DNA from: Sphingomonas sp. RIT328
GTDB taxonomy: Bacteria > Pseudomonadota > Alphaproteobacteria > Sphingomonadales > Sphingomonadaceae
Assembly: GCF_000632225.1 (NCBI RefSeq)
Contig: NZ_JFYV01000011.1
Coordinates: 1 to 64,000 of the forward strand
DNA length: 64,000 nucleotides
Reading direction: 5' to 3'
Under the pieces are notes generated by a model, which searched no databases, had not been told where the DNA came from, and worked only from the letters and a program-made list of their open reading frames with translations. Below are positions 1 through 11,473 of this stretch, piece after piece (the stretch's first letter is position 1; each line of letters begins with the position of its first letter). A program made the translations under genes and the position numbers.

Positions 1-683
1 ACCCCCAAATCAACGCCCCAAAGGACAAGCACATGCCCCTCCCTCCCCCGCGCGATCTGACGGTCCGCCGAACCAGGCCGGGTGAGGAAACCGGCGGGCG
101 GCGACGGCACCGCCTTCTACAAGCATCGCCGCACCGGCTTCGAGTGGCTCGATGCGGCGCGTGCGCCGATCTATAGCGGACAGCGCGATGCCGAACTCCG
201 CCACCATGGGCGGCCGCCCGCCGGCTATCTCTTTGGCTCGGCCCGCGTGTTCGAGCAGATCGCGCATATAGAGGCGCATTACAATCGAGCCCTCCTGTAT
301 CGCAGCGCGTCGCTGCACAGCGAGGCGATCGGCCCCGACGTCCCGAATCGCCGCAATCCTGCTTCCGCAACCAACTGCAAGAGAGTGACAGGCGGTGTCA
401 GCAGCGTTCGCCTCATCGTCAGGCCGCGCGTGTCACGCGCGCGTCACGGGGACAGTCTACCGGTCGGCAACGAGACACCCTATCAGATAGCACCCGAGCC
501 AGCGGGGCCGCGCGCGGCGGGCGCGCCGAAGCTTGCACCTGCGTGGAAAATCGCTATAGGCCCCCGCTTCGCGATGCGTCCGGTTGTCGGTGGCGTCCAG
601 CGACCGGCGCTCCGTCGGTCGTCGGGGCGGCCCGTCGGGCTCATCGGTTTTCCGTAAGCCGATTCCTAGAACAAGGTGCCGAA
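1..683. other. Upstream region with no convincing gene
   Basis: No reading frame here has recognisable motifs. Open frames exist on both strands between about 10 and 657, but their translations are arginine, proline and alanine rich and look like GC-driven noise. Positions 425-441 hold a perfect 8-bp inverted repeat with a 1-base spacer (CGCGCGTG t CACGCGCG), which could be an operator or chance in GC-rich DNA. The promoter of rpmF probably lies near 533-560. Confidence 0.5.
533..560 (+). promoter_or_regulatory. Candidate promoter of the rpmF operon
   Basis: TTGCAC at 533-538 and TATAGG at 555-560 are separated by 16 bases. The -10 is preceded by GC, giving the GCTATA form seen before several genes in this window. 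The -35 is weak (3 of 6 to consensus). The predicted transcript would have a leader of about 115 bases before rpmF. Confidence 0.35.
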
Positions 684-863
684 ATGGCCGTCCCCAAGCG
701 AAAGACCTCCCCCTCCAAGCGCGGCATGCGCCGCAGCCACGATTCGCTGAGCATCGAATCGTTCCAGGAGTGCCCGAATTGCGGCGAGCTCAAGCGCCCG
801 CACAATCTGTGCACCGCCTGTGGCCATTATAACGGCCGCGAGATCGTCTCGGTCGAGGGCTGA
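684..863 (+). CDS. rpmF: 50S ribosomal protein L32
   Basis: A 59-residue protein of the L32 family, a component of the large ribosomal subunit. It begins [12 protein letters not shown], as the family does, with the RRSHD motif near residue 16. It carries the zinc-ribbon cysteines C30, C33, C43 and C46 in the pattern CPNCGE...LCTACGHY. The ATG at 684 gives the standard family length, so longer in-frame starts upstream are rejected. It leads the rpmF-plsX-fabH cluster, a classic linkage of a ribosomal protein to lipid synthesis genes. The gap to plsX is 32 bases. Confidence 0.97.
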   Translation: MAVPKRKTSPSKRGMRRSHDSLSIESFQECPNCGELKRPHNLCTACGHYNGREIVSVEG

Positions 864-895
864 GCCCTCCCCTCCCATCCGGAAACGCGCTGACC

Positions 896-1927
896 ATGTC
901 CGACACTTCCTGGATCGCCGTCGATGCGATGGGCGGCGACAAGGGGCTGGCGGTCATGCTCGCCGGTGTGGCTGCCGCCCGCCGGCGGCATGACGGCATG
1001 CGCTTTCTGCTGGTGGGTGACGAGGCCAAGGTGGCGGAAGAGCTGAAAGGCCATCCCAACCTCAGCCAGCATAGCGAGATCGTCCACGCACCCGAGACGG
1101 TCGGGTCGAGCGACAAGCCCAGCCAGGCGATCCGCCGTGCCAAGACGACGTCGATGGGCATCACCATCGATCTGGTGAAGCAGGGCCGCGCCGGGGCCGC
1201 GGTCTCGTCGGGCAATACCGGCGCGCTGATGGCGATGGCCAAGCTCGCACTGCGCACCTTGCCCGGCATCGACCGTCCGGCGCTCGCCGCGCCGCTGCCG
1301 ACGCTTGGCGACAATGACGTGGTGATGCTCGATCTCGGCGCCAATACCGAGGTGGATGCGCGCAACCTCGTCCAGTTCGCGGTGATGGGCGCGGCCTATG
1401 CCCGCACGATCATGGACCTCGAATCGCCCCGCGTCGCGCTGCTCAACATCGGCAGCGAGGACCAGAAGGGCACCGACGAGATCCGCGACGCCGCAGCGGT
1501 GCTCAAGGGCCAGTCGCATCTGCCGCTGACCTTCACCGGCTTCGTCGAGGGCGACCAGCTCGCGCGCGGCAATCACGACGTCATCGTCTGCGACGGCTTT
1601 GCCGGCAATATCGCGCTCAAGACCGCCGAGGGCACCGCGCGGTTCGTCGCCGATCTGCTCAAGCGCGCGTTCAGTTCGTCGGCGCGATCGAAACTCGGCT
1701 TCCTGATCTCGCGCCCGGCGACCGAATTGCTGCGCGATCACCTTGATCCCAACAACCACAATGGCGCGGTCTTCCTTGGCCTCAACGGCATCGTCGTGAA
1801 GAGCCATGGCGGCGCCAACGAGCGCGGCGTCGCCACCGCGATCGGCAATGCCGCCAAGATGGTGCGCGCCGACCTGACCCGCCGCATCGCCGACGATCTC
1901 GGCAATTTCGAAAAGAAAGCCGCATGA
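896..1927 (+). CDS. plsX: Phosphate acyltransferase PlsX
   Basis: A 343-residue protein that matches PlsX, which converts acyl-ACP and phosphate to acyl-phosphate for PlsY in phospholipid synthesis. It is a peripheral membrane enzyme. It shows the N-terminal VDAMGGD motif at residues 9-15, the SSGNTGALM segment near residue 103, and LGANTEVDA further on, all typical of the family. Length is normal. The stop overlaps the fabH start as ATGA, so the two are probably translationally coupled. Confidence 0.96.
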   Translation: MSDTSWIAVDAMGGDKGLAVMLAGVAAARRRHDGMRFLLVGDEAKVAEELKGHPNLSQHSEIVHAPETVGSSDKPSQAIRRAKTTSMGITIDLVKQGRAGAAVSSGNTGALMAMAKLALRTLPGIDRPALAAPLPTLGDNDVVMLDLGANTEVDARNLVQFAVMGAAYARTIMDLESPRVALLNIGSEDQKGTDEIRDAAAVLKGQSHLPLTFTGFVEGDQLARGNHDVIVCDGFAGNIALKTAEGTARFVADLLKRAFSSSARSKLGFLISRPATELLRDHLDPNNHNGAVFLGLNGIVVKSHGGANERGVATAIGNAAKMVRADLTRRIADDLGNFEKKAA

Positions 1928-2892
1928 TTCGATCGGTCGTCCGTGGCACCGGCTCCGCCCTGCCGGCGCGGCGCGTGTCGAATGCCGAGCTCGAACAGCA
2001 GCTCGACACCAGCGATGCCTGGATCGTCGAGCGAACCGGCATCCGCTTCCGCCACATCGCCGGGCCGGACGAGACGACCGCGACGCTCGCCGCCGACGCC
2101 TGCCGCGCCGCGCTCGCCGCCGCTGCGGTCGAACCGGGCGAGATCGACCTGATCGTGCTCGCCACCGCGACGCCCGACCAGACCTTCCCGGCAACCGCGA
2201 CCAAGGTGCAGGCGATGCTCGGCATCGGCGATTGCGTCGCCTTCGACGTCGCGGCGGTCTGCTCGGGCTTTCTTTATGCGGTGCAGGTCGCCGATTCGAT
2301 GCTGCGCACCGGCGTCCACCGTCGCGCTTTGGTGATCGGCGCCGAGACGTTCAGCCGGATCCTCGACTGGGAGGACCGTACCACCGCCGTGCTGTTCGGC
2401 GACGGCGCCGGCGCGATCGTGCTCGAAGGGCAGGAGAGCGCCGCCGACGATGGTCGCGGCATCCTCGCCACCAAGCTCCATGCCGACGGTCGCCACAACG
2501 ACCTGCTCTATGTCGACGGTGGCCCGTCGACCACCGGCACGGTCGGCAAGCTGCGCATGAAGGGCCGCGAGGTGTTCCGTCACGCCGTCGTCAACCTCGC
2601 CGCCGTGCTGGAGGAATCGCTGGTCATCGCCGGACTGACGTCGGCCGACGTCGACTGGGTGGTGCCGCATCAGGCCAATGCCCGCATCCTCGATGCGACC
2701 AGCCGCAAGCTCGGCCTCTCCCCCGACAAGATCGTCGTCACCGTCGATCGCCACGCCAATACCTCGGCCGCCTCGGTGCCGCTCGCGCTCGATGTCGCGG
2801 TGCGCGACGGTCGCGTCCAGCAGAACGATATCGTCGTGCTGGAAGCGATGGGCGGCGGCTTTACCTGGGGCGCGGCGGTCATTCGCTTCTGA
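1924..2892 (+). CDS. fabH: Beta-ketoacyl-ACP synthase III
   Basis: A 322-residue KAS III, which condenses acetyl-CoA with malonyl-ACP to start type II fatty-acid synthesis in the cytoplasm. The catalytic triad is visible: C113 in [11 protein letters not shown]249 in VPHQAN and N279 in HANTSAAS. The GDGAGA segment near 159-164 is also typical. The start codon overlaps plsX by 4 bases. About 120 bases separate it from ihfA, which seems to have its own promoter. Confidence 0.97.
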   Translation: MIRSVVRGTGSALPARRVSNAELEQQLDTSDAWIVERTGIRFRHIAGPDETTATLAADACRAALAAAAVEPGEIDLIVLATATPDQTFPATATKVQAMLGIGDCVAFDVAAVCSGFLYAVQVADSMLRTGVHRRALVIGAETFSRILDWEDRTTAVLFGDGAGAIVLEGQESAADDGRGILATKLHADGRHNDLLYVDGGPSTTGTVGKLRMKGREVFRHAVVNLAAVLEESLVIAGLTSADVDWVVPHQANARILDATSRKLGLSPDKIVVTVDRHANTSAASVPLALDVAVRDGRVQQNDIVVLEAMGGGFTWGAAVIRF

Positions 2893-2956
2893 TCGCCTGC
2901 GCCCCATGGCCCTGAACGCCGCGGCCGCAAAGAAAGTCACTTTCGGACACGTCTGC

Positions 2957-2962
2957 TATAGT
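2957..2962 (+). promoter_or_regulatory. Extended -10 candidate before ihfA
   Basis: The hexamer TATAGT is preceded by TGC, forming an extended -10 (TGn-TATAGT). No good -35 is present at the expected distance. It sits 49 bases before the ihfA ATG in the 119-base gap after fabH. An independent promoter fits because IHF is often expressed differently from lipid genes. Confidence 0.4.
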
Positions 2963-3011
2963 GTACCGTGGAAACGGGCATCTTAGCAGATGGAGTGGGG
3001 CAAGCGTGTTG

Positions 3012-3311
3012 ATGACGAGCGTTGGTACACTGACGAGGGCAGACCTGGCCGAGGCCTTGCATCGCCAGATCGGCCTGTCACGGACGGAGTCGGCGAAAGT
3101 CGTCGAACAGATCCTGACGGAAATGTGCGAAGCGCTGGCGCGCGGCGAGAACGTCAAGATTTCGGGGTTCGGCACCTTCGTCCTGCGCGACAAGGGTGAG
3201 CGGATCGGCCGCAATCCCAAGACCGGGGTCGAGGTGCCGATTGCGCCGCGCCGTGTGCTGACCTTCCGCGCCAGCCAGATGATGCGCGAGCGGATCGTTA
3301 CCGGCACCTGA
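3012..3311 (+). CDS. ihfA: Integration host factor subunit alpha
   Basis: A 99-residue protein of the HU/IHF family, a nucleoid protein that bends DNA as a heterodimer with IhfB. It begins [16 protein letters not shown] and has the central ISGFGTF and the DNA-binding arm [12 protein letters not shown]. The alpha assignment rests on this arm and on the position after fabH. The ATG at 3012 gives the standard length. GTG at 3006 and further upstream starts would only add non-conserved residues. It is followed by a hairpin shared with the convergent prfC. Confidence 0.92.
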   Translation: MTSVGTLTRADLAEALHRQIGLSRTESAKVVEQILTEMCEALARGENVKISGFGTFVLRDKGERIGRNPKTGVEVPIAPRRVLTFRASQMMRERIVTGT

Positions 3312-3323
3312 CGCGATGCGCGT

Positions 3324-3366
3324 CGTCCGGCGGTCGGTGATTTCGGGGGAAATCACGACCCGGACG
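3324..3366. terminator. Bidirectional hairpin between ihfA and prfC
   Basis: Nested inverted repeats: outer arms CGTCCGG (3324-3330) and CCGGACG (3360-3366), a middle GTC/GAC pairing, and inner arms GTGATTT (3337-3343) and AAATCAC (3350-3356) around a CGGGGG loop. It lies between convergent stop codons, so it probably ends transcription from both sides. It lacks a strong T tract. Confidence 0.55.
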
Positions 3367-3383
3367 GCGCCCTCACCGCCGTA

Positions 3384-4910
<1,527 letters not shown>

Positions 4911-4917
4911 TGGCTAT

Positions 4918-5008
4918 ATCCGGGTGGCAGGCGGCTCACGCGGAGCCGCGACAGGGGCAAGGCGGCTCGCGTCCGCGCGCGCCGCCTTGCCAGATGTCGC
5001 GCCCGGAT
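4918..5008 (-). promoter_or_regulatory. Structured leader upstream of prfC
   Basis: Three nested or adjacent perfect inverted repeats: ATCCGGG (4918-4924) with CCCGGAT (5002-5008), GCGGCTC (4931-4937) with GAGCCGC (4943-4949), and GGCAAGGCGGC (4956-4966) with GCCGCCTTGCC (4981-4991). In the prfC transcript this would fold as a three-way junction whose closing stem ends 7 bases before the GTG start. It could be the terminator of the upstream gene, an attenuator, or a repeat element. Confidence 0.45.
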
Positions 5009-5030
5009 GACAGGGGTAACGGTGCGCGGA

Positions 5031-5906
5031 TCAGCCCTTGAGCGTGACGCTCATCGCGATCCGCGTCTCGCCACCCGCCGGCGTTTCGAAGACGCCCGGC
5101 TTGTCGCTATACTCGCCGGTATAGCCTTCCGGATCGGCGATGCCGTGCCACGGCTCGACGCAGACATAGGCCGCGCCCGGCTTGGTCCAGATGCCGAGCA
5201 TCGGCGTATCGGGGAAGGCGATCCGCAACTGCGGTCCCTGCCCGGCGCCATAGGTCACGCCCGCCGAGCGGACGTCGTCCCACACCAGCGCATCGTTGGT
5301 GAAGAGATCGTCGCGCAGATGCAGCACCCGCCCGTCGAGCGGCGAGTCGCGGCGGGCGGTCGCGATCGTGCCGTCGGCGGCGATCGTGCGCAGCGTGTCG
5401 GGCTCGTCCGCGTCGAAAACGATGCGATGCGCGGCACGATCCTCGCCATACGGCAGCGGCCAGGCGAAAGCGGGATGGAAGCCGAAGCTCGCCGGCAGCG
5501 GAGTTTCCGCCGGATTGACGATCCGCGCCTCGACATGCAGCGTCGCGCCGTCGAGCCGGTAGGTCAGTTCGAGGCGGAAGGCGAAGGGATAGGCGGCGCG
5601 CGTCGCCTCGCTGTCCGACAGCGCGAAGGTCACCCGATCCGCCTCGACCGCGACGATTTCGAACTGCGACCGGCGCGCGAACCCGTGCTTGGGCATGGGA
5701 TAGGCGGTGCCGTCGACGCGGATCGTCTCCTCGAACGGCAGGCCGACCACCGGGAACAGGATCGGCGCATGGCCGGTCCAGTAGGCCGGGTCGGCGTTGG
5801 TCATCAGCTCGCGCCCGCCAGCATCGCGCAGATGCGTCAATTCGGCGCCGAGCGGGTTGATCGCGGCGGTGAGGGCGATCGAGCGGATGGTGACGAGGTC
5901 GGTCAT
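5031..5906 (-). CDS. Aldose 1-epimerase family protein
   Basis: A 291-residue protein of the galactose-mutarotase fold, resembling the LacX or glucose-6-phosphate-epimerase branch that interconverts alpha and beta anomers of aldoses. Two conserved histidines are visible, H74 in PKHGFARR and H144 in FGFHPAFAWP. A glutamate in VCVEPWHG near residue 252 is a likely catalytic base. No signal peptide is seen, so it is probably cytoplasmic. The substrate cannot be told from sequence. It lies 47 bases downstream of an L,D-transpeptidase gene on the same strand. Confidence 0.85.
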   Translation of the reverse strand: MTDLVTIRSIALTAAINPLGAELTHLRDAGGRELMTNADPAYWTGHAPILFPVVGLPFEETIRVDGTAYPMPKHGFARRSQFEIVAVEADRVTFALSDSEATRAAYPFAFRLELTYRLDGATLHVEARIVNPAETPLPASFGFHPAFAWPLPYGEDRAAHRIVFDADEPDTLRTIAADGTIATARRDSPLDGRVLHLRDDLFTNDALVWDDVRSAGVTYGAGQGPQLRIAFPDTPMLGIWTKPGAAYVCVEPWHGIADPEGYTGEYSDKPGVFETPAGGETRIAMSVTLKG

Positions 5907-5953
5907 GCGCGGCCTTGTGCGTCAGCCTCCGGCGGCGTGCAACTCCCCGCGTC

Positions 5954-6550
5954 TCACTGTGCCGCGGTCTGGAGGACGCTGCCGTTCGCCGTCGCCGTCT
6001 CCAGCTGCATGTCTGCCGGATCCTCGGCGATCGGCGGCAGCCAGCCTTCGACGGCGGAGGCGTCGGTGACCATCACCGGCGTGCCCTTGCTGGTCACCGC
6101 GAACAGCTTCCTGGCGAAGGCCGTCGGCACCCGGATGCAGCCGTGCGAGGCGGGGAAGCCCGGATTGATCCCGGCGTGGATCGCCACCCCGTCCCAGGTC
6201 AATCGCTGCATGAACGGCATCGGCGCGCTGTCGTAGAGGTTGCTCTTGTGCACCTCCGACTTCTGCAGGATCGGGAAGGTGCCGATCGGCGTGTCCTTGC
6301 CGTCCTTGCCGGTCGAGACGGTCGACGCGCCGATCAGCGTCATGCCACGATAGACATAGGCCTTCTGGTCGGGGATCGACACGACGATGCTGACCGGGCC
6401 GAGCGTCGCATCGTCGTTCCACAGGAAGCGATTGGGGGCGAGACTGGTGACCTCGGGCGCCAGCGGATCGGCAGCGACCGCAGCCCGTGCCGGCTGCGTC
6501 TGGATCGCGCACAAGGCCGTGGCGGCGAGAATCATCCAGGGCTTCATCAT
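5954..6550 (-). CDS. L,D-transpeptidase, YkuD family
   Basis: A 198-residue exported protein. The YkuD catalytic motif is complete: H125 in IHAGINPGF, followed by SHGCIRVP with nucleophile C138. Residues 1-23 form a signal peptide ending ARA. Members make 3-3 peptidoglycan crosslinks or attach proteins to the wall in the periplasm. The start could be at 6550 or 6547 (two adjacent methionine codons). It is divergent from a second, differently built L,D-transpeptidase at 6750. Confidence 0.92.
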   Translation of the reverse strand: MMKPWMILAATALCAIQTQPARAAVAADPLAPEVTSLAPNRFLWNDDATLGPVSIVVSIPDQKAYVYRGMTLIGASTVSTGKDGKDTPIGTFPILQKSEVHKSNLYDSAPMPFMQRLTWDGVAIHAGINPGFPASHGCIRVPTAFARKLFAVTSKGTPVMVTDASAVEGWLPPIAEDPADMQLETATANGSVLQTAAQ

Positions 6551-6749
6551 CGTCTCCGTCTGTCAATCCCCCTTTCGCGCCGTCCAACGCGCGACTCCGC
6601 GGAACGTGCCACAACCGTTTCGGGCCGACAGGAGCGTCGCGCGCGGCCAACCGTGCAACCAGAACGCTGACCGGGGCGGCGTTGACGGGAAAATTAAGTC
6701 CGAAGCTGCTATATGATGAGCAGCGGGTTGAACCGGGGTTTTAAAGATT

Positions 6750-7463
6750 TTGACGCAAATCGAGCAAGATAGCATCCGCGACCGTCGCGCTTTGCTGAAG
6801 AACGGGGCAGTGCTGGCGGCGACGCTGGCGATGCCGGGCACGCTGTCGGCGACGCCGCGGCGTCTGACGCAGCGCGACCTGCGGCCGGTGTCCGAGCCGC
6901 CGTTGCCCGCCCCGCGCCCGATGGTGGCGGCGCGGCCAATCACCTCGCCGCGCGTCGTACGCCCGGACCTGATGCGCGAGGCGCTCGCCGCGCTCAACCA
7001 GCACAGCCGCCGCATCCCGCAGCGCGACCGGATCGCGATCGCCGACATGTCGGCGCCGTCGTCAGAGGCGCGGCTGCACATCGTCAATCTCGTCTCGGGG
7101 CGCAGCCAGTCGTTCCTCGTCGCGCACGGCAGCGGCTCGGACCCGGCGCATACCGGCTTCCTCAAGCGCTTCTCGAACGAGCCGAATTCGAATGCGTCGT
7201 CGGAAGGCGCCTTCGTCACCGACGATTATTACGTCGGCAAGCACGGTCGGTCGCAGCGGTTGATCGGCCTCGATCCGACCAACGACAATGCGATGGCGCG
7301 GGCGATCGTCGTCCACTCCGCCTGGTATGCCAATCGCGACATGCTGCGCACCCATGGCATGCTCGGCCGCAGCCAGGGCTGTTTCGCGGTCGGCGAGACC
7401 GACCTCAGCCAGGTGTTCGAGCAGCTCGGGCCGGGCCGGATGATCTTCTCGACCAAGGTGTAA
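6750..7463 (+). CDS. Murein L,D-transpeptidase catalytic domain protein (YkuD_2 type)
   Basis: A 237-residue protein with a Tat-like N-terminus (DRRALLKNG followed by a hydrophobic stretch to about residue 34). The C-terminal half resembles the YkuD_2 family, with conserved VVHSAWY and the catalytic-type stretch LGRSQGCFAV. It is probably exported and acts on peptidoglycan. The start is TTG at 6750, chosen because it precedes the twin-arginine segment and no ATG is available in frame before it. The upstream GCTATATG near 6710 may be its -10. A GC-rich hairpin follows the stop. Confidence 0.8.
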   Translation: MTQIEQDSIRDRRALLKNGAVLAATLAMPGTLSATPRRLTQRDLRPVSEPPLPAPRPMVAARPITSPRVVRPDLMREALAALNQHSRRIPQRDRIAIADMSAPSSEARLHIVNLVSGRSQSFLVAHGSGSDPAHTGFLKRFSNEPNSNASSEGAFVTDDYYVGKHGRSQRLIGLDPTNDNAMARAIVVHSAWYANRDMLRTHGMLGRSQGCFAVGETDLSQVFEQLGPGRMIFSTKV

Positions 7464-7471
7464 GCTTGCGA

Positions 7472-7492
7472 GGCGGGCGATGACGGCCCGCC
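7472..7492 (+). terminator. GC-rich hairpin after the YkuD_2 gene
   Basis: Perfect 7-bp inverted repeat GGCGGGC / GCCCGCC with a 7-base loop, starting 8 bases after the stop codon. There is no T run, so termination efficiency is uncertain. Confidence 0.5.
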
Positions 7493-8000
7493 GCCGGTTA
7501 CGCGATTGAGGGCCAGCGTCCGATCGCGCCCGGGCCTCCGCCCTTCGCCCGGTGCGATGCTCTACCTGACGAGGCCGGGTCTCCCGCGAGACTGCCCCAG
7601 GGTATCGAGCCGCGGCAAGACTCCCGAACGGGCGCGACCTCTACATCGACCCGCTGTCCTGCCGGACTCGTTCCGGCATCCGCCGTTCCGTAGTAGCTTG
7701 AGCCGTTGCTTTCGCGGCACGGCTGTTCCCGGAACACGTCCGGGTTGACGTCACGTGGTGGGCAAGGCGGAGGCTATGCCGTATTCCCGCGCGGGCCGGA
7801 ATCCAGTGCCCAACAGGACAACGCTTGCCGCATAAGGAACCTGGGCTCCCGCCTGCGCGGAAGCACTGGTGCGGCGCTGGCAGCGCAGCGCGACGCTTGC
7901 AGGCAGGCGGAGCCGCCCGTGGCACGCCACCGCCCGCCCGCAGCCCCCCACCTAAGCCACAGCACCACCGCCCGCAGCAACGGGCGGCGTGCGCCCGCCC
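7493..8000. other. Gene-free interval with a paired REP-like element
   Basis: About 500 bases without a credible gene between two genes that converge. Short open frames on both strands have biased, repetitive translations. Positions 7780-7871 contain a paired inverted element described separately. A second GC-rich inverted repeat CCGGGC/GCCCGG is near 7528-7551. Nothing else is recognised. Confidence 0.6.
7780..7871. repeat. Paired REP-like element, type C
   Basis: A left arm at 7780-7808 (core TTCCCGCGCGGGCCGGAATC, ending CCAGTG) and a right arm at 7841-7871 (core GGCTCCCGCCTGCGCGGAAG, ending CACTGGTG) are imperfect inverted copies about 32 bases apart. The same design recurs at 60657-60748, so this is a dispersed family and not a local hairpin. 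Confidence 0.6.
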
Positions 8001-10382
8001 CTAGCCCCGCAGCACCGCCCCCTGTTTCGCCGCCGCGGCGACCACCTTGTCGGCGATGCCCTTGAGCATCTCGTCGGTGAAGCTCTTGTCGCTCGGCTGG
8101 AGCGTCACCTCGATTGCGACCGACTTGTGGCCCGCCTCGACGCCCGCACCGGTGAAGACGTCGAACACGCGCGCGCCGACGATCGCCGCCTTGTCCGCGC
8201 CGCGCACCGCGCGCACCAGCGCATCGGCGCTGAGCGTCTCGGGAACGAGGAAGGCGAAGTCGCGCCGCACCGATTGCAGCGCCGGCGGTGCGAATGCCGG
8301 ACGCATGAAGTTGCGCGTGCCGCGTTTCGCCGGCAGCGCATCGAGGTACAGCTCGACCGCCGCGACCGCGCCGTCGAGATCGATCGCCTTGAGCAGCGCC
8401 GGATGCAGCATGCCGAACCGCGCCAGCACCGTCTTCGGCCCGAGCCGCAGCGTGCCGCTCTGCCCGGGGTGCCAGGCCTCGCCCGCCTCACCCATCACCT
8501 GCAGATTGTCGACCGGCGCCCCCGCCGCGGCGAGCAGCGCCAGCGCCTCCGCCTTGGCGTCATACGCATCGAACGCCGCCGCCTTGCCCTCACGCCAGCC
8601 GCGCTCGCGGCGATTGCCGGCAAGCACCAGCCCGAGCGTCATCCGCTCGTCGGACGCGCCCTTATCGTCCTTCAGGTACCGCCGGCCGATCTCGAACAGC
8701 CGCACCGCGCTCAGCCCGCGCTTGAGGTTACGCTCCGCCGCCGACAGCAGGCCGGGAAGCAGCGACGGCCGCATCACCTTGAGATCCTCGCTGATCGGAT
8801 TGGCGAGCGTCCACGCGCCGCCGCCGAACGCCGCCGCCTGCGCCGCGCCGAGGAAGCTCCACGTCACCGCCTCGTCGAGCCCGCGCGCCGCCGCGGCGCG
8901 CCGCACGCGGCGTTCGAGCAACTGCTCCGCAGTCGCGGTCGGCCGGGCGACGCCGGGCGCACGCGGCAGCGGCACGGTCGCGACCTTGTCGATCCCCTCG
9001 ATGCGGATCACCTCCTCGACCAGATCGGCGGCACCGTCGACGTCGCGGCGCCACGTCGGCGGGGTCACCTGCCAGTCGTCGGTGACGGTGAAGCCGAGCG
9101 ATTCGAGGATCGCCCGCTGCCGCTCCGCCGGCACCGCCAGCCCGCCGAGCGTCTCGGCCAGCGACGGCGCGTAGCGGATCGTCGTCATCGTCGTCGGCGG
9201 CGATCCGGCGCGCGTCACGCCGCTCGCCGTCCCGCCGCAATAGTGCAGCACGAGGAAGGTGGCGATCGCCAGACCATCGTCGAGAAAGGCGGGATCGACG
9301 CCGCGCTCGAACCGCTGCCGCGCCTCGGAGGTCAGCGACAGCGCCTGGCCGGCGCGCGCGATCGCCTCGGGCGCGAAATAGGCGCATTCGATGATGACGT
9401 CGCGCGTCGTCTCCGACACGCCCGAATGCGCGCCGCCCATGATGCCGCCGATATCGTGCACCGCGACGTCGTCGGCGATCACCGTCATCCCCTCGGCGAG
9501 CGTATAGCTCTTGCCGTTGAGCGCCTCGACCGTCTCGCCGGCGCGCGCGCGCCGCGCGACCAGCCCGCCCGACAGCTTTGCCGTGTCATAGACGTGCAGC
9601 GGGCGGCCGAGATCGACCGTCATGTAATTGGTGATGTCGACCAGCGTGGAGATCGGCTTCTGCCCGATCGCGGTCAGCCGCTGGCGCATCCATTCGGGCG
9701 CCTCGCCGTTAGTCAGGCCGGACACCGCCTGCGCGAAGAAGGCGGGGCAGCCCGCGGCATCCTCGATCCGCACGTCGGGTCCGGGTCCCTCGCCCGCCAC
9801 CGCCGGCACCTCGGGCGCGATCAGCGTGCCGAGCCCGGCCGCGGCGAGATCGCGGGCGATACCGTGGACGCCCATGCAATCCTGCCGGTTGGGCGTGATC
9901 GACACGTCGATCACCGGATCGTTGAGCCCGGCATAGTCCGAATAGCTGGTGCCGACCGGCGCATCGTCGGGCAGTTCGATAATGCCGTCATGCCCTTCGC
10001 CGATCTGCAACTCGCGCGCCGAGCACATCATACCGTTCGATTCGACGCCGCGGATCGCCGCGACCTTGAGCGTCACGTCGAGCCCCGGCACATAGGCGCC
10101 CGGCGCGCCGAACACGCCGACCAGCCCGGCGCGCGCATTGGGCGCGCCGCAGACGACCTGCATCGGGCCGTCGCCGGCATCGACCGACAGCACCTGCAAT
10201 TTGTCAGCCTGCGGATGCCGCTCCGCCGACAGCACGCGCGCGACGCGGAAGGCGGCCAGCGCCTCGCCCGGATTGTGCACGCCCTCGACCTCCAGGCCGA
10301 TGCGGGTCAGTCCGTCCAGGATCGCGTCGAGCGAGGCATCGGTGGCGAGATGGTTCTTCAGCCAGCCAAGGGTGAACTTCAT
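8001..10382 (-). CDS. pheT: Phenylalanine--tRNA ligase beta subunit
   Basis: A 793-residue beta subunit of the heterotetrameric PheRS that charges tRNA-Phe in the cytoplasm. It begins [12 protein letters not shown] and has an N-terminal tRNA-binding domain (about residues 40-150, with CGAPNAR), B3/B4 and B5 regions, and a C-terminal ferredoxin-fold anticodon-binding domain ([10 protein letters not shown] near 700). An in-frame extension upstream of 10382 lies inside pheS and is not conserved. The start overlaps the pheS stop as ATGA, so subunits are translationally coupled. Confidence 0.97.
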   Translation of the reverse strand: MKFTLGWLKNHLATDASLDAILDGLTRIGLEVEGVHNPGEALAAFRVARVLSAERHPQADKLQVLSVDAGDGPMQVVCGAPNARAGLVGVFGAPGAYVPGLDVTLKVAAIRGVESNGMMCSARELQIGEGHDGIIELPDDAPVGTSYSDYAGLNDPVIDVSITPNRQDCMGVHGIARDLAAAGLGTLIAPEVPAVAGEGPGPDVRIEDAAGCPAFFAQAVSGLTNGEAPEWMRQRLTAIGQKPISTLVDITNYMTVDLGRPLHVYDTAKLSGGLVARRARAGETVEALNGKSYTLAEGMTVIADDVAVHDIGGIMGGAHSGVSETTRDVIIECAYFAPEAIARAGQALSLTSEARQRFERGVDPAFLDDGLAIATFLVLHYCGGTASGVTRAGSPPTTMTTIRYAPSLAETLGGLAVPAERQRAILESLGFTVTDDWQVTPPTWRRDVDGAADLVEEVIRIEGIDKVATVPLPRAPGVARPTATAEQLLERRVRRAAAARGLDEAVTWSFLGAAQAAAFGGGAWTLANPISEDLKVMRPSLLPGLLSAAERNLKRGLSAVRLFEIGRRYLKDDKGASDERMTLGLVLAGNRRERGWREGKAAAFDAYDAKAEALALLAAAGAPVDNLQVMGEAGEAWHPGQSGTLRLGPKTVLARFGMLHPALLKAIDLDGAVAAVELYLDALPAKRGTRNFMRPAFAPPALQSVRRDFAFLVPETLSADALVRAVRGADKAAIVGARVFDVFTGAGVEAGHKSVAIEVTLQPSDKSFTDEMLKGIADKVVAAAAKQGAVLRG

Positions 10383-11473
10383 GCGCCGACTCCTCCCGAC
10401 AGCGTGGGTACGTCGAGGCTCGAGAAACCGTAATGTTTGAGCCAGCGGATATCGCCGTCGAAGAAGGCGCGCAGATCGTCCATGCCGTATTTGAGCATCG
10501 CCAGCCGGTCGATGCCGCAGCCGAAGGCGAAGCCCTGCCACACCGCGGGATCGAGGCCGCAGGCGGCGATCACCTTGGGGTGGACCATGCCGCTGCCGAG
10601 CACCTCCATCCAGCCGCCACCGGAACCGCCGATGACGCGCTTGCCCTTCTCGATCGTATAGCCGACGTCGACCTCCGCCGACGGTTCGGTGAACGGGAAA
10701 TAGCTCGGCCGCAGCCGCAGCACGATATCGTCGCGCTCGAAGAAGGCCTTGAGGAAGGTCTCCAGCGTCCATTTGAGGTGGCCGAGCGTGATCCCCTTGT
10801 CGATCACCAGCCCTTCGACCTGATGGAACATCGGCGTATGCGTGGCGTCGCTGTCCGAGCGATAGGTCCGACCCGGCGCGATGATGCGGATCGGCGGCGG
10901 CTGGTCGAGCATCGTGCGGATCTGCACCGGGCTGGTATGCGTGCGCAGCAGCATCCGCGGCGCCTCGCCCGTTCCGGCGGCGCCGTCGGGGAAATAGAAG
11001 GTGTCGTGCATCGCCCGCGCCGGATGCGTCTCGGGAATGTTGAGCGCGGTGAAATTGTGCCAGTCGTCCTCGATCTCGGGCCCGGTGGCGACGGCGAAGC
11101 CGAGGTCGGCGAAGATCTCGGCGAGCTCGTCCATCACCTGGCTGACCGGATGCACGGTGCCGGCGATCGGCGCATCGGCCGGCAGCGTCATGTCGCGCGT
11201 CTCGCTCGCCAGCCGCGCGTCGAGCGCGGCGCGGTCGAGCGCCGCCTTGCGCGTCGCGATCGCCGTGGCGACCGCCTCACGCAGCCCGTTGATCCGCGGG
11301 CCTTCGCTCTGCCGCTGCTCCGGCGTCATCTTGCCGAGCGTCTTGAGCGCCTGGGTGATGCTGCCCTGCTTGCCGAGCGCCTCGACGCGCAGCGCCTCGA
11401 GCGCCTCGGCACTGTCCGCCGCGGGGATGGCGCCGAGCAGATGGTCGCGCAGGGTATCGAGGTCTTCGGTCAC
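10379..11473 (-). CDS. pheS: Phenylalanine--tRNA ligase alpha subunit
   Basis: A 364-residue catalytic subunit of PheRS, class II. Motif 2 is in [12 protein letters not shown], and motif 3 is in [13 protein letters not shown]. The N-terminal coiled-coil arm covers about residues 1-95. The start is taken as GTG at 11473, giving [12 protein letters not shown], which matches the family; the longer frame upstream runs through the GIY-YIG gene. The GTG overlaps that gene's stop as GTGA, which is unusual for pheS. Confidence 0.96.
   Translation of the reverse strand: MTEDLDTLRDHLLGAIPAADSAEALEALRVEALGKQGSITQALKTLGKMTPEQRQSEGPRINGLREAVATAIATRKAALDRAALDARLASETRDMTLPADAPIAGTVHPVSQVMDELAEIFADLGFAVATGPEIEDDWHNFTALNIPETHPARAMHDTFYFPDGAAGTGEAPRMLLRTHTSPVQIRTMLDQPPPIRIIAPGRTYRSDSDATHTPMFHQVEGLVIDKGITLGHLKWTLETFLKAFFERDDIVLRLRPSYFPFTEPSAEVDVGYTIEKGKRVIGGSGGGWMEVLGSGMVHPKVIAACGLDPAVWQGFAFGCGIDRLAMLKYGMDDLRAFFDGDIRWLKHYGFSSLDVPTLSGGVGA

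Noticed and set aside
82..657. A 191-codon open frame on the plus strand at the left edge, and a 102-codon frame opposite it
   Set aside because: Translations are rich in arginine, proline and alanine, lack any motif, and run through the probable rpmF promoter. GC-rich DNA opens such frames often.
7498..7737. An 80-codon minus-strand frame after the YkuD_2 gene
   Set aside because: Glycine, serine and arginine rich, adjacent to a repeat element, no ribosome site.
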